Positions 42,371-51,110 of a stretch of DNA of 64,000 nt are shown one piece after another (within the stretch, counting starts at the first letter, position 1; each line of letters begins with the position of its first letter). Source of the DNA: Mannheimia indoligenes (lineage in GTDB: Bacteria; Pseudomonadota; Gammaproteobacteria; Enterobacterales; Pasteurellaceae); the NCBI RefSeq assembly GCF_036880405.1, contig NZ_JBAJJM010000010.1, positions 1 through 64,000 on the forward strand. Direction: 5' to 3'. The notes under the pieces were generated by a model. The model saw nothing but the letters and a program-made list of their open reading frames with translations. It was not told the DNA's origin and ran no database searches. Position numbers and translations under genes: made by a program.

Positions 42371-44137
42371 ATGATGCGTTCTCACTACTGCGGTCAGCTA
42401 AACCGCTCGCACGTTGGACAAGTTGTTACCTTAAGCGGCTGGGTTCATCGTGTTCGTAATCTTGGTCGTTTTATTTTTATGCAAATTCGTGATCGCGAAG
42501 GTATTGTGCAGGTGTTTTTTGATGAAAAAGACGAAGCACTTTTCAAACAAGCCTCTGCTCTGCGTTCAGAAGCTTGCGTGCAAATTCAAGGTGAAGTGAT
42601 TGCTCGTGATGAATCGCAAATCAATAAAGAGATGGCGACTGGCGAAATTGAAGTGTTAGTGAAAAATTTAGTGGTGTATAACAACGCTGAAGTAATGCCG
42701 CTCGACTTCAACCAAAATAACTCGGAAGAACAGCGTTTAAAATATCGCTACTTAGATTTACGCCGTCCGGAAATGGCAGAAAAACTGAAAACTCGTGCCA
42801 AAATTACCAGCTTTGTTCGTCGCTTTATGGACGAGCACGGTTTCTTAGATATCGAAACCCCAATGCTAACCAAAGCTACTCCTGAAGGTGCGAGAGATTA
42901 CTTAGTGCCAAGCCGTGTGCATAAAGGCAAATTCTATGCTCTGCCGCAATCACCACAGCTCTTCAAACAGCTTTTAATGATGTCGGGCTTTGACCGTTAT
43001 TATCAAATCGTAAAATGTTTCCGTGATGAAGATTTGCGTGCAGACCGCCAACCTGAATTTACCCAAATCGATGTGGAAACCTCATTCCTCACAGCAGAAG
43101 AAGTGCGTGCATTGATGGAAGAGATGATTCACGGCTTATGGAAAGCGACTCTAGGCGTGGATTTAGGCAAATTCCCGATGATGACGTGGCAGGAAGCGAT
43201 GCAACGTTTCGGCTCAGACAAGCCGGATTTGCGTAACCCACTTGAAATGGTCGATGTTGCCGATATTCTAAAAGAGGTGGATTTCAAAGTTTTCAGCGGT
43301 CCGGCAAACGATCCGAAAGGGCGAGTGGTCGCATTGCGTGTGCCAAACGGTGCAGCCTTAACCCGCAAAAACATTGACGAATACACCCAATTCGTTGGTA
43401 TTTACGGTGCGAAAGGTTTAGCTTGGGCAAAAGTGAATGATGTAAACGCAGGCTTAGAAGGCATTCAAAGCCCAGTGGCAAAATTCTTAAATGAAGATGT
43501 GCTAAAAGCCCTATTTGCCCGCTTAAATGTTCAAAATGATGACATTATTTTCTTTGGTGCGGATAACTGGCACGTTGCAACCAATGCGATTGGTGCGTTA
43601 CGCTTAAAAGTGGGTAACGATTTAGGCTTAACTGACACCACAGCGTGGAAACCACTTTGGGTTGTTGATTTCCCAATGTTCGAGCGTGATGATGAAGGCA
43701 ATCTTTCAGCAATGCACCACCCGTTCACTTCACCGAAAGATTTATCGCCGGAAGAATTAGTGAAAGATCCGGAAAATGCGGTGGCAAACGCTTACGATAT
43801 GGTGATTAACGGCTACGAAGTCGGCGGCGGCTCTGTGCGTATTTTCAACCCACAAATGCAACAAACCGTGTTCAGCATTTTAGGCATTAACGAAGACGAA
43901 CAACAAGAGAAATTCGGTTTCTTATTAGATGCATTAAAATTCGGTACACCGCCACACGCTGGCTTGGCATTCGGTTTAGACCGTTTAACAATGCTGATTA
44001 CCGGCACCGATAATATCCGTGATGTTATCGCCTTCCCAAAAACCACAGCAGCCGCCTGTTTGATGACCGAAGCTCCTAGCTTTGCAAATCCGAAAGCGTT
44101 GGATGAGTTGGCGATTAGAACGATTACACAGGAGTAA
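42371..44137 (+). CDS. aspS: Aspartyl-tRNA synthetase
   Basis: Class II synthetase charging tRNA-Asp (cytoplasm). Of 588 residues, the N-terminal OB-fold anticodon-binding domain is SGWVHRVRNLGRFIFMQIRD. Motif 1 lies around the FLDIETPMLTKATPEGARD region, motif 2 is CFRDEDLRADRQPEFTQID, the bacterial GAD insert is in the middle, and motif 3 is GLAFGLDRLTML. I chose ATG 42371 (MMRSHYCGQLN) with AAAGGA 8 bases ahead. The long frame from 42272 adds 33 residues with no homology. A hairpin terminator follows. Confidence 0.96.
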   Translation: MMRSHYCGQLNRSHVGQVVTLSGWVHRVRNLGRFIFMQIRDREGIVQVFFDEKDEALFKQASALRSEACVQIQGEVIARDESQINKEMATGEIEVLVKNLVVYNNAEVMPLDFNQNNSEEQRLKYRYLDLRRPEMAEKLKTRAKITSFVRRFMDEHGFLDIETPMLTKATPEGARDYLVPSRVHKGKFYALPQSPQLFKQLLMMSGFDRYYQIVKCFRDEDLRADRQPEFTQIDVETSFLTAEEVRALMEEMIHGLWKATLGVDLGKFPMMTWQEAMQRFGSDKPDLRNPLEMVDVADILKEVDFKVFSGPANDPKGRVVALRVPNGAALTRKNIDEYTQFVGIYGAKGLAWAKVNDVNAGLEGIQSPVAKFLNEDVLKALFARLNVQNDDIIFFGADNWHVATNAIGALRLKVGNDLGLTDTTAWKPLWVVDFPMFERDDEGNLSAMHHPFTSPKDLSPEELVKDPENAVANAYDMVINGYEVGGGSVRIFNPQMQQTVFSILGINEDEQQEKFGFLLDALKFGTPPHAGLAFGLDRLTMLITGTDNIRDVIAFPKTTAAACLMTEAPSFANPKALDELAIRTITQE

Positions 44138-44143
44138 TAAAAT

Positions 44144-44180
44144 AGGTAGGTTTAGAGCAAGTCTAGCCTACCTTTCTTTT
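44144..44180 (+). terminator. aspS terminator
   Basis: AGGTAGG (44144-44150) pairs with CCTACCT (44167-44173), with an inner AGA/TCT pair, followed by TTCTTTT. Confidence 0.75.
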
Positions 44181-44189
44181 ATTAAATTT

Positions 44190-44612
44190 ATGATGAAAAG
44201 ACCAATTTCTCTTTCTATTATTATATATGGGCTAATAATTATCTCCTTCGGTATAATTATTTTTCAAGGATACTCTGTGATTAAAGTAGCACAAATATTC
44301 AAAGAGGGAGATGACCTCTCGATAAATTTGTATCGTTTCTTAAATCCTATTATTTATCCTGTAATGCTAATTATTGCTTCCATTGGGGCACTCAAAGGAG
44401 CATATTGGAGTAAGATAGTAATATGGGTTTGGCTAATTCCCAAACTCATTAATAGCTTACTATTGATATTCCTTGAGTTCGAATTAGCAAGTGTTATTCA
44501 ATTTAGTTTAATACTTGGGCTATCTATATTATTTTTCTATGTTTTTTCACGCTCAGATGTAAAAGCATTTTTCCAAGAAAAGCTAAAAAATTCTCTCGAA
44601 TTACAAAAATAA
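44190..44612 (+). CDS. Small four-span membrane protein of unknown function
   Basis: A 140-residue protein with four predicted hydrophobic segments: SLSIIIYGLIIISFGIII, NPIIYPVMLIIASIGAL, IVIWVWLIPKLINSLLLIF and a final IQFSLILGLSILFFYVF. A charged cytoplasmic tail ends it (SDVKAFFQEKLKN). The start is ATG 44190 or 44193; the frame is open further upstream but overlaps aspS and its terminator. No family recognised. No ribosome site is obvious, so expression is uncertain. Confidence 0.6.
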   Translation: MMKRPISLSIIIYGLIIISFGIIIFQGYSVIKVAQIFKEGDDLSINLYRFLNPIIYPVMLIIASIGALKGAYWSKIVIWVWLIPKLINSLLLIFLEFELASVIQFSLILGLSILFFYVFSRSDVKAFFQEKLKNSLELQK

Positions 44613-44717
44613 CCTTGTAGGGGCGCCCTTTTGTTTTAACAAGCGGTTGAAAAAGCGGAATAATTTGCAAATCGTCTTTTAGTTCCCAGCACGAGCCGTG
44701 CCGGGTTACGCATAATT

Positions 44718-44740
44718 GAGCAGCTCCGCTGCTCTTTTTT
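44718..44740 (+). terminator. Terminator after the small membrane protein
   Basis: GAGCAGC (44718-44724) pairs perfectly with GCTGCTC (44728-44734) around a three-base loop, then six T. Confidence 0.88.
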
Positions 44741-44749
44741 CTTTTTGGG

Positions 44750-45586
44750 TTAAAACAAACTCTGCTGTCCTAACAAATGCTCCGGCACAGGTTTTATCTG
44801 AAATCCTTTCTCCGCCAAAAATCCTTTGAGCGTTTGGATATTATAAAATGCGTGACTTTTGGTGGTGTTTTCAAAGTAGAGATAGAGTTTGTCGAACTCT
44901 GCTTTTCGATGAAACAGCAAATCTGCCAAACCGTTCAACTCTTCGTCCGAATAACGATAATCGTGGCGTTCTGCCGCACTTTGCCCTTTCCACCAATCAG
45001 GATTGCGACCATGCAGTCGTAAATAAGCGGTGCGTTGGTTGGCGAAAAAATGAAACGCTGGCAAACCGATATTCTGCGGATAATCCACATTGCACCAAAT
45101 CAGATTTGGGCTGTTCGCAAAGGTGTCAAACACAGGCGAAATATGCCAACTTGGATGGCGAAACTCAATCGCAAGCGGTTGATTTTCAAACCATTTTATC
45201 AATTCGCCCAAATAACGGCGATTGGGCGACGTGCGTTCAAATTGAGTTGGGAACTGAATAAACAAATTCGCCAGCACATTTTGCTCCATAAGCGGTTGCA
45301 ACGCATTCAAAAAGGCTTGAGCCTGCTCTAAAGTTGCGGTGCGTTGGTGGCTGAAATCTTGGTGTAATTTCACCGAAAAATTCAGCCGCCCTTCCGCTTT
45401 CTGTACCATTCCCTCAAAAGCTTTCTGCCCAATGGGAGCGTGGAAGGTGCTATTGATTTCGAGCGTGTCGTAATGCTGGCTGTAAACCGCCAGAAAATCC
45501 TCTTTTTTCGTGCCGAAAGGATAAAGTGTACCGATTAAGTCGGTGTCGGCATAGCCACCAGTGCCGATGAAAATCTGTGGAAACAT
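44750..45586 (-). CDS. DUF72 domain protein (YecE-like)
   Basis: A 278-residue cytoplasmic protein of the DUF72 (TIM-barrel-like) family. Markers are the N-terminal IGTGGYADTDLIGTLYPFGT, YDTLEINSTFHAPIG near residue 40, LAIEFRHPSWH near residue 140 and YLRLHGRNPDWW near residue 190, each with conserved charged residues lining the barrel end. Function is unknown. It is divergent from an EamA-family gene. A USS core sits inside the coding sequence (CAAGCGGTTG near 45173). Confidence 0.88.
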   Translation of the reverse strand: MFPQIFIGTGGYADTDLIGTLYPFGTKKEDFLAVYSQHYDTLEINSTFHAPIGQKAFEGMVQKAEGRLNFSVKLHQDFSHQRTATLEQAQAFLNALQPLMEQNVLANLFIQFPTQFERTSPNRRYLGELIKWFENQPLAIEFRHPSWHISPVFDTFANSPNLIWCNVDYPQNIGLPAFHFFANQRTAYLRLHGRNPDWWKGQSAAERHDYRYSDEELNGLADLLFHRKAEFDKLYLYFENTTKSHAFYNIQTLKGFLAEKGFQIKPVPEHLLGQQSLF

Positions 45587-45693
45587 TGTCTTCCTATCAT
45601 TTTAATTTTTTGCAAATTTTAGTGATTTTTAGACCGCTTGCAAACTGTTAATAAAAGAGTAAGATTTGTTATCTTTTGTTGTGAGGGATCACT

Positions 45694-46569
45694 ATGTGGA
45701 TTTGGTTTACTCTACTTGCTGCGGTGGCTCAAGCCGGTCGCAATGCTTTTCAAAAACAGCTTAGCCGAGATGTGCCGGTGCTGGGGGTAACTCTTGCCCG
45801 TTTTTTCTATGCCGTGCCTTTGGCAAGCGGTTATTTGGCGTTTTTGTATTGGCACGATGAATCACTGACTTTACCGAATTTTCCACCGCTCTTTTTTGTG
45901 TATGTGGTGGGTGCAGGCTTGGCTCAAATTTGGGCGACCTCATTAATGGTGCAACTTTTTCATCTCAAAAATTATGCGATTGGGGTGGGCTTAGCCAAAA
46001 GTGAGGCAGTGTGGGCCGCGTTGCTTGGTGTACTATTTTTTGGTGTAACGATCAGCACACTCGGCTGGCTAGGTGTGGTTTTAGGGGGCGTGGCGATTTT
46101 CTTAATGACCGGCAGTGGTAACTTACGCCAACTTTCGTGGAAAACACTTTTCCTCGGTATCGCCAGCGGTTTATGCTTTGCCCTCACATCACTTTGGGTG
46201 CGAGAGGCAAGCTTGCAACTAAACAGCCATTTTTTGATTTCAGCCGCTTGGGTACTGTTTTCGGTGATCAGCTTTGAGGCTGTGTTACTGGTGGCTTATC
46301 TCACCATTTTCCAACCCGACACGCTACGAAAATTTTTCCGTTTCCCGAAATTAGGGATTCTCACCAGCCTGTTTTCATTTCTCGGCTCGTTCGGCTGGTT
46401 TAATGCAATGAGCCTTAACCACGTTGCCTTTGTGAAAACCCTCGGGCAGGTAGAGATCTTCTTTATCTTAGGTATTTCCTATTTTATATTTAAAGAACGC
46501 CTTAAAATTCAAGACTTTATCGGGCTGATTTTGGTGGTCATTGCAGCAATTTTGGTGGTAATAAATTGA
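45694..46569 (+). CDS. EamA family (DMT) transporter
   Basis: A 291-residue inner-membrane protein with ten hydrophobic segments arranged as two five-span EamA repeats (about 1-135 and 150-291), typical of drug/metabolite exporters (RhaT/YdcZ-like). The second repeat ends FFILGISYFIFKERLKIQDFIG followed by LILVVIAAILVV. The substrate is unknown. ATG 45694 follows GAGGGATC. Its TGA overlaps the ATG of nudB, so the two genes are translationally coupled. Confidence 0.85.
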   Translation: MWIWFTLLAAVAQAGRNAFQKQLSRDVPVLGVTLARFFYAVPLASGYLAFLYWHDESLTLPNFPPLFFVYVVGAGLAQIWATSLMVQLFHLKNYAIGVGLAKSEAVWAALLGVLFFGVTISTLGWLGVVLGGVAIFLMTGSGNLRQLSWKTLFLGIASGLCFALTSLWVREASLQLNSHFLISAAWVLFSVISFEAVLLVAYLTIFQPDTLRKFFRFPKLGILTSLFSFLGSFGWFNAMSLNHVAFVKTLGQVEIFFILGISYFIFKERLKIQDFIGLILVVIAAILVVIN

Positions 46570-47012
46570 TGAACTACAAAAACCCTAATAGTGTTCTCGT
46601 GATAATTTATGCTAAAAACACAAATCGGGTGCTAATGCTACAACGCAAAGACGATCCTGATTTTTGGCAGTCGGTAACAGGCTCGATTAACGTTGGCGAA
46701 CAACCGATTGAGGCAGCATACCGTGAAGTGATTGAAGAAACCGGTTTGCAAATTTCTGCCGAAAAACAACCGCTTGTTGATTGTAAAAAGCAGATAGAAT
46801 TTGAAATTTTCCCGCATTTTCGGTATAAATACGCACCTAATATCACACATTGTGTCGAACATTGGTTTTTGCTGCCGCTTGAAAGCGAACAAGAACCGAT
46901 TTTAAGCGAACATCTAGCCTATTGCTGGGTTTCAGTTGAGGATGCGGTCAAAATGACAAAATCCCCGAACAACGCACAGGCGATAAAACAATATTTAACA
47001 ACATTAAAATAA
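46569..47012 (+). CDS. nudB: Dihydroneopterin triphosphate pyrophosphatase NudB
   Basis: Nudix hydrolase removing pyrophosphate from dihydroneopterin triphosphate in folate synthesis (cytoplasm). The 147-residue protein has the Nudix box GSINVGEQPIEAAYREVIEE near residues 38-57 with the REVIEETG core. The start is ATG 46569, overlapping the TGA of the EamA gene by one base (TGATG). Its place next to yebC and ruvC is the same as in Haemophilus and supports the name. yebC follows 10 bases after its stop. Confidence 0.93.
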   Translation: MNYKNPNSVLVIIYAKNTNRVLMLQRKDDPDFWQSVTGSINVGEQPIEAAYREVIEETGLQISAEKQPLVDCKKQIEFEIFPHFRYKYAPNITHCVEHWFLLPLESEQEPILSEHLAYCWVSVEDAVKMTKSPNNAQAIKQYLTTLK

Positions 47013-47022
47013 GGACAACAAA

Positions 47023-47763
47023 ATGGCAGGTCATAGTAAGTGGGCAAATATTAAACACCGCAAGGCAGCTCAAGATGCTCAACGCGGTAAAATTTTCACC
47101 AAATTAATTCGTGAGTTAGTAACCGCAGCAAAACTCGGTGGCGGCGATGTAAGTGCAAACCCTCGTTTGCGTTCAGCAGTCGATAAAGCATTATCCAGTA
47201 ATATGACCCGTGATACTATCAACCGAGCGATTGAGCGTGGTGTGGGTGGTGGCGATGACACCAATATGGAGACTAAAATCTACGAAGGCTACGGTCCGGG
47301 TGGCACAGCCGTAATGGTAGAATGTTTAAGCGATAACGCAAACCGTACTATTTCACAAGTTCGCCCAAGCTTTACCAAATGTGGCGGCAACTTAGGTACA
47401 GAAGGTTCTGTAGGCTATTTATTCAGTAAAAAAGGCTTAATTTTAATTGCGTCTGGCGATGAAGATGCTTTAACCGAAGCCGCGATTGAAGCCGGTGCAG
47501 ATGATATCCAAGTACAAGAAGACGGCTCATTTGAAATCTATACCGCTTGGGAAGATTTAGGTGATGTACGTGATGGCATTGAGGCAGCAGGCTTTAAAAT
47601 TGAAAGTGCAGAAGTCACAATGATTCCATCAACCACCGTTGAACTTGATGCAGAAACTGCACCAAAATTACTTGATTTAATTAATCGCCTTGAAGATTGT
47701 GATGATGTACAAAACGTTTATCACAACGGCGAAATCAGTGATGAAGTAGCGGCGTTGCTTTAA
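47023..47763 (+). CDS. yebC: YebC/TACO1 family protein
   Basis: A 246-residue conserved protein opening with MAGHSKWANIKHRKAAQDAQ and RGKIFTKLIRELVTAAK, the universal signature of the YebC/PmpR/TACO1 family. Once annotated as a DNA-binding regulator, the family has more recently been linked to translation of proline-rich sequences. The three-domain length (about 240-250) is complete. ATG 47023 follows AAGGACAACAAA. It is in the nudB-yebC-(lipoprotein)-ruvC run, with a terminator after it. Confidence 0.95.
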   Translation: MAGHSKWANIKHRKAAQDAQRGKIFTKLIRELVTAAKLGGGDVSANPRLRSAVDKALSSNMTRDTINRAIERGVGGGDDTNMETKIYEGYGPGGTAVMVECLSDNANRTISQVRPSFTKCGGNLGTEGSVGYLFSKKGLILIASGDEDALTEAAIEAGADDIQVQEDGSFEIYTAWEDLGDVRDGIEAAGFKIESAEVTMIPSTTVELDAETAPKLLDLINRLEDCDDVQNVYHNGEISDEVAALL

Positions 47764-47786
47764 TTAAACAGCCTATTAAAAAGCGT

Positions 47787-47822
47787 AAAAATGGGGATAA
47801 TTTGAGTTATCCTCATTTTTTT
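47787..47822 (+). terminator. yebC terminator
   Basis: AAAAATGGGGATAA (47787-47800) faces TTATCCTCATTTTT after a six-base loop, with one G-T pair, ending in a T-run. Confidence 0.82.
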
Positions 47823-47906
47823 ATGAACTTTTTTCACATAGCACCTCTCTAAATGAATAGAGGCGATTGCTTCTAAATTCTATGAAAATTACTTAAGGAG
47901 AAAACT

Positions 47907-48440
47907 ATGAAATTAGTCAAATTCGTTCCCGCTCTAGCCGCAACTTTAGTATTAGCCGCTTGTTCTAATGCAAATAACCAACCGGCTCCTCAACCAACTG
48001 TAGATCCTGTAGCAAAAGTAGCTGACCAAGCAGCTCAACAAGTAAATGAAATTGCAGGCAATGCAGCTCGCGGAGCGGCAGCTGTTAAAGTGGAAAAAGC
48101 GACTGACAGCTCAAAATCAATCGTTTACCGTTGTTTAAGTGGTAAAAGAGTAACCGCGACTTATGCTTTCCAAGGTGATGAAGCAAAAGCGGTAAACTTA
48201 GTATTAAAAGAGGGCAGAAAATCGCAAAAAATCCCAACTTTAACACGTAATGCTGAAAACAAAGATTTTACCTCATTCGTTTCTGATGAATACATTTGGA
48301 ACGTAGATAGCAACTTCTCTCTTGCCAATGCAACCAAAGAAACTACCGGTATGCTGACGAAAAAAGGTAAAGATTCTGACGATATCTTAGCGAAACTTTG
48401 CGATGTAGATAAAAAATTAACGAAAAAATTAAATAAATAA
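47907..48440 (+). CDS. Lipoprotein, possibly a MliC-like lysozyme inhibitor
   Basis: A 177-residue lipoprotein precursor: signal peptide MKLVKFVPALAATLVLAAC with lipobox LAAC (Cys19), then an Ala/Pro/Gln-rich linker to about residue 70. A beta-rich domain follows, starting IVYRCLSGKRVTATYAF and ending near KLCDVDKK. The YxC start, two cysteines and strand pattern resemble the MliC/PliC C-type lysozyme inhibitor fold, also found in neisserial adhesin complex protein. The MliC signature motif is not clear, so this is tentative. ATG 47907 follows AAGGAGAAAAC. It is inserted between yebC and ruvC with its own terminators. Confidence 0.7.
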   Translation: MKLVKFVPALAATLVLAACSNANNQPAPQPTVDPVAKVADQAAQQVNEIAGNAARGAAAVKVEKATDSSKSIVYRCLSGKRVTATYAFQGDEAKAVNLVLKEGRKSQKIPTLTRNAENKDFTSFVSDEYIWNVDSNFSLANATKETTGMLTKKGKDSDDILAKLCDVDKKLTKKLNK

Positions 48441-48460
48441 GCATTGATTAATTAAACTAT

Positions 48461-48490
48461 AAGCGAGAAGATATACCTTCTCGCTTATTT
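48461..48490 (+). terminator. Terminator after the lipoprotein gene
   Basis: AAGCGAGAAG (48461-48470) pairs with CTTCTCGCTT (48477-48486) and a T-rich tract follows. ruvC starts 15 bases later, so ruvC needs read-through or a promoter in this short gap. Confidence 0.85.
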
Positions 48491-48504
48491 TATTTATAAC
48501 AGAA

Positions 48505-49083
48505 ATGGCTATTATTTTAGGAATTGACCCTGGCTCTCGGGTAACTGGTTATGGGGTCATCCGCCAAAACGGGCGGCATTTAGAATATCTTGGAAGTGGT
48601 GCAATTCGCACAACAGTGGAAGATTTACCTACTCGGCTTAAACGCATTTACGCTGGCGTGAGCGAAATTATTACTCAATTCCAGCCCGATATGTTTGCTA
48701 TTGAACAAGTCTTTATGGCAAAAAACCCGGATTCTGCATTAAAACTAGGGCAAGCACGAGGTACAGCAATTGTGGCTGCGGTCAATCACGATTTACCGGT
48801 ATTTGAATATGCTGCGAGATTAGTAAAACAAACGGTTACTGGTATTGGTTCTGCGGATAAAATTCAGGTACAAGATATGGTAACCCGAATGCTACAACTC
48901 TCAGCTAAACCACAAGCAGATGCCGCTGATGCTTTAGCTATTGCGATTACTCACGCTCACTCTATTCAACATTCTTTAGTTGTAGCAAAACAGAGCCAAC
49001 AAAGCGTGAGTAATGAGAAAGAGCAGATTTTAGCCTTAATGAAAACCCGTTATAGCAGGGGGAGATTTAGGTTGAAAGGATAA
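48505..49083 (+). CDS. ruvC: Holliday junction resolvase RuvC
   Basis: Endonuclease that cuts Holliday junctions with RuvAB (cytoplasm). The 192-residue protein has the catalytic acid residues in GIDPGSRVTGYG (Asp near residue 7), FAIEQVF (Glu near 68) and ADAADALAIAITHAH (two Asp near 138-141). ruvA and ruvB do not follow here, unlike in E. coli and Haemophilus; murA lies next, convergent. ATG 48505 lacks a strong ribosome site. Confidence 0.95.
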   Translation: MAIILGIDPGSRVTGYGVIRQNGRHLEYLGSGAIRTTVEDLPTRLKRIYAGVSEIITQFQPDMFAIEQVFMAKNPDSALKLGQARGTAIVAAVNHDLPVFEYAARLVKQTVTGIGSADKIQVQDMVTRMLQLSAKPQADAADALAIAITHAHSIQHSLVVAKQSQQSVSNEKEQILALMKTRYSRGRFRLKG

Positions 49084-49085
49084 TA

Positions 49086-49124
49086 GAAACCGCTTGATAG
49101 CTTCACTAACAAGCGGTTCTTTTT
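49086..49124. terminator. USS-based terminator between ruvC and murA
   Basis: AACCGCTTG (49088-49096) pairs with CAAGCGGTT (49110-49118), followed by CTTTTT. Convergent genes on both sides. Confidence 0.85.
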
Positions 49125-49140
49125 GTAGAAAATTTTGCAA

Positions 49141-50421
49141 TTACTCGCCTTCAAATGGTGCAGAGAAACGTTCGATTCTCGCACCAATGCCACGTAGTTT
49201 TTCCTCAATGTGTTCATAGCCACGATCGATATGGTAAATTCGATCAACAATAGTTTCACCGCTTGCAATACAGCCGGCTAATACTAAGCTAATTGAAGCA
49301 CGAAGATCAGTTGCCATAACTTCTGCTGATTTTAAACGATCTACACCATAGCAAATAGCAGTGTTACCTTCAATTTCTGCTTTAGCTCCCATACGGATTA
49401 ATTCCGGAATATGCATAAAGCGGTTTTCAAAAATCGTTTCAGTAATACGGCTTGTGCCATCTGCGACTGCATTTAGCAAGGTAAATTGAGCTTGCATATC
49501 CGTTGGGAAGCCAGGGTGAGGCATTGTGCGGATATTTACCGCTTTCGGGCGACGACCAAGCGAATCTAATGTAATTGTATCTTCTGTAACATCAACTTGC
49601 ATTCCTGCTTCACGCAATTTTTCAATTACTGCATCAAGCGTGTCAGCTTTGGTATTACGACAAGTAATGCGGCCACCTGAAATTGCAGCAGCAACAAGGA
49701 ATGTACCCGTTTCAATACGATCCGGTACCACGCTATGTTCACAACCACCTAAATGTTCGACACCTTCAATAGTGATCATATCAGTCCCTGCACCGGAAAT
49801 TTTCGCACCCATTGCATTTAAGAAATCAGCAGTATCCACAATTTCAGGTTCACGGGCAGCATTTTCAATCACAGTTGTGCCTTTTGCAAGCGTTCCTGCC
49901 ATCATCACCGATAAAGTCGCCCCTACGCTCACTTTATCCATATAGACTCTTGCACCGCTTAAACGCCCTTGTGAGGTCGCCTTTACATAGCCTTCGTCTA
50001 ATTCAATTTGTGCACCCATTTTCTCTAAACCTGAAATGTGCATATCTACCGGTCTAGCACCAATAGTACAACCACCCGGTAATGAGACCTGACCGACTTG
50101 GAAACGTGCAACTAGAGGTGCTAACGCCCAAATAGAAGCTCTCATTGTCTTAACTAATTCGTATGGTGCGATATAATTATTGATGTTGCTTGCATCAATA
50201 TGTACAACGCCTTTTTCAGTGCCTTTCTCAACAATTACGCCTAATTGACGTAAAATTTTAAAGGTAGTATCAACATCTTTTAAATCAGGTACATTTTTTA
50301 ATGTAACCGGTTTTTCTGCCAAAATAGAGGCAAACAAAATAGGCAAGGCTGCATTTTTTGCACCAGAAATATCTACTGTTCCACTCAAAGAGAATGGACC
50401 ATACACACGAAATTTTTCCAT
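49141..50421 (-). CDS. murA: UDP-N-acetylglucosamine 1-carboxyvinyltransferase
   Basis: First committed enzyme of peptidoglycan synthesis, target of fosfomycin (cytoplasm). The 426-residue protein has the fosfomycin-reactive Cys118 in LPGGCTIGARPVDMH, DISGAKNAALPIL near residue 17, and the conserved RDIRG-type arginine region late in the protein (DRIYHIDRGYEHIEEKL). It is read with ibaG and the mla operon, as in E. coli, but a 26-bp palindrome sits between ibaG and murA. ATG 50421; ribosome site weak. Confidence 0.96.
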   Translation of the reverse strand: MEKFRVYGPFSLSGTVDISGAKNAALPILFASILAEKPVTLKNVPDLKDVDTTFKILRQLGVIVEKGTEKGVVHIDASNINNYIAPYELVKTMRASIWALAPLVARFQVGQVSLPGGCTIGARPVDMHISGLEKMGAQIELDEGYVKATSQGRLSGARVYMDKVSVGATLSVMMAGTLAKGTTVIENAAREPEIVDTADFLNAMGAKISGAGTDMITIEGVEHLGGCEHSVVPDRIETGTFLVAAAISGGRITCRNTKADTLDAVIEKLREAGMQVDVTEDTITLDSLGRRPKAVNIRTMPHPGFPTDMQAQFTLLNAVADGTSRITETIFENRFMHIPELIRMGAKAEIEGNTAICYGVDRLKSAEVMATDLRASISLVLAGCIASGETIVDRIYHIDRGYEHIEEKLRGIGARIERFSAPFEGE

Positions 50422-50466
50422 TTGGGATTAGTCCTAAAATTAAGAATAGCAATTTATTCGAATTTG

Positions 50467-50492
50467 TAGGGGCAAATTGCAATTTGCCCCTA
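50467..50492. repeat. Perfect 26-bp palindrome between ibaG and murA
   Basis: TAGGGGCAAATT (50467-50478), GC, AATTTGCCCCTA (50481-50492). It could fold as a terminator or attenuator between ibaG and murA, but there is no T-tract on the minus strand. A TGTAGGGGC motif like its left edge occurs near 44616. Confidence 0.8.
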
Positions 50493-50498
50493 TGATTA

Positions 50499-50759
50499 TT
50501 AACCAACCATATTTAGCAAACGTTCAGTTTTCCATTTTTCTGTACTGAATACTTTAATGGTTAATGCGTGAATTTCATTTGTTGTGAAATAATCTGCTAA
50601 GGGGGCATAAACCGCTTGTTGTTGTTTTACTTTTGAAAGTGCGGCAATACTATCACTCACTACAATTACACCAAAGTGGGCATTTTCGCCTTGTGCGTGA
50701 ACTTCGGCTACATCGGTTAAGCTTTGTTTTAAAATTTCTTCAATTTGTGATGGAGTCAT
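50499..50759 (-). CDS. ibaG: BolA family protein IbaG
   Basis: An 86-residue BolA/YrbA family protein, thought to work with monothiol glutaredoxin in Fe-S handling and acid stress. It has the BolA helix-strand pattern (TPSQIEEILKQSL, HFGVIVVSDSIAALSKVKQQ) and the terminal ALTIKVFSTEKW with the FxxxxW ending. The start is ATG 50759 with AGGA 7 bases upstream; the longer frame to 50804 overlaps mlaB and is not conserved. The gene position after mlaB and before murA matches E. coli. Confidence 0.92.
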   Translation of the reverse strand: MTPSQIEEILKQSLTDVAEVHAQGENAHFGVIVVSDSIAALSKVKQQQAVYAPLADYFTTNEIHALTIKVFSTEKWKTERLLNMVG

Positions 50760-50775
50760 TCTAAGTCCTAATTCT

Positions 50776-51099
50776 TTAAATAATAAATTGCTCAAACCAA
50801 CCATCTAAATCATAGAGTTCTGCTAATGTTTTCACAGAATCTGGCGTATTGATCAGAGAATTTGGTATTACTTTATGATAATGATTTAATAATTCAGCAA
50901 GTAGCGTAAAGCCGGCAGAATCCACACGAGTGATCTCTTTTAAGTCCCAATATAACTTTTGATTGCCTTTTGGAGATAAAAAAGAAGCACGTTGCTTCCA
51001 TAGTGGAAGCAACGTGTTACGAGTTAATTCGCCCGATAGTTTCACAAATAGACTTTCATTGTTTTGCTGAATGTCCCATTGTAATGTTTTTTGAGGCAT
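50776..51099 (-). CDS. mlaB: STAS domain protein MlaB
   Basis: A 107-residue cytoplasmic STAS-domain subunit of the MlaFEDB phospholipid transporter, which stabilises the ATPase MlaF. The STAS signature with conserved Ser/Thr pocket is ITRVDSAGFTLLAELLNHY near residues 56-74. It sits in operon order mlaF-E-D-C-B, 11 bases after mlaC. Length is typical. Confidence 0.9.
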   Translation of the reverse strand: MPQKTLQWDIQQNNESLFVKLSGELTRNTLLPLWKQRASFLSPKGNQKLYWDLKEITRVDSAGFTLLAELLNHYHKVIPNSLINTPDSVKTLAELYDLDGWFEQFII

Positions 51100-51110
51100 A
51101 ACTAAACACC

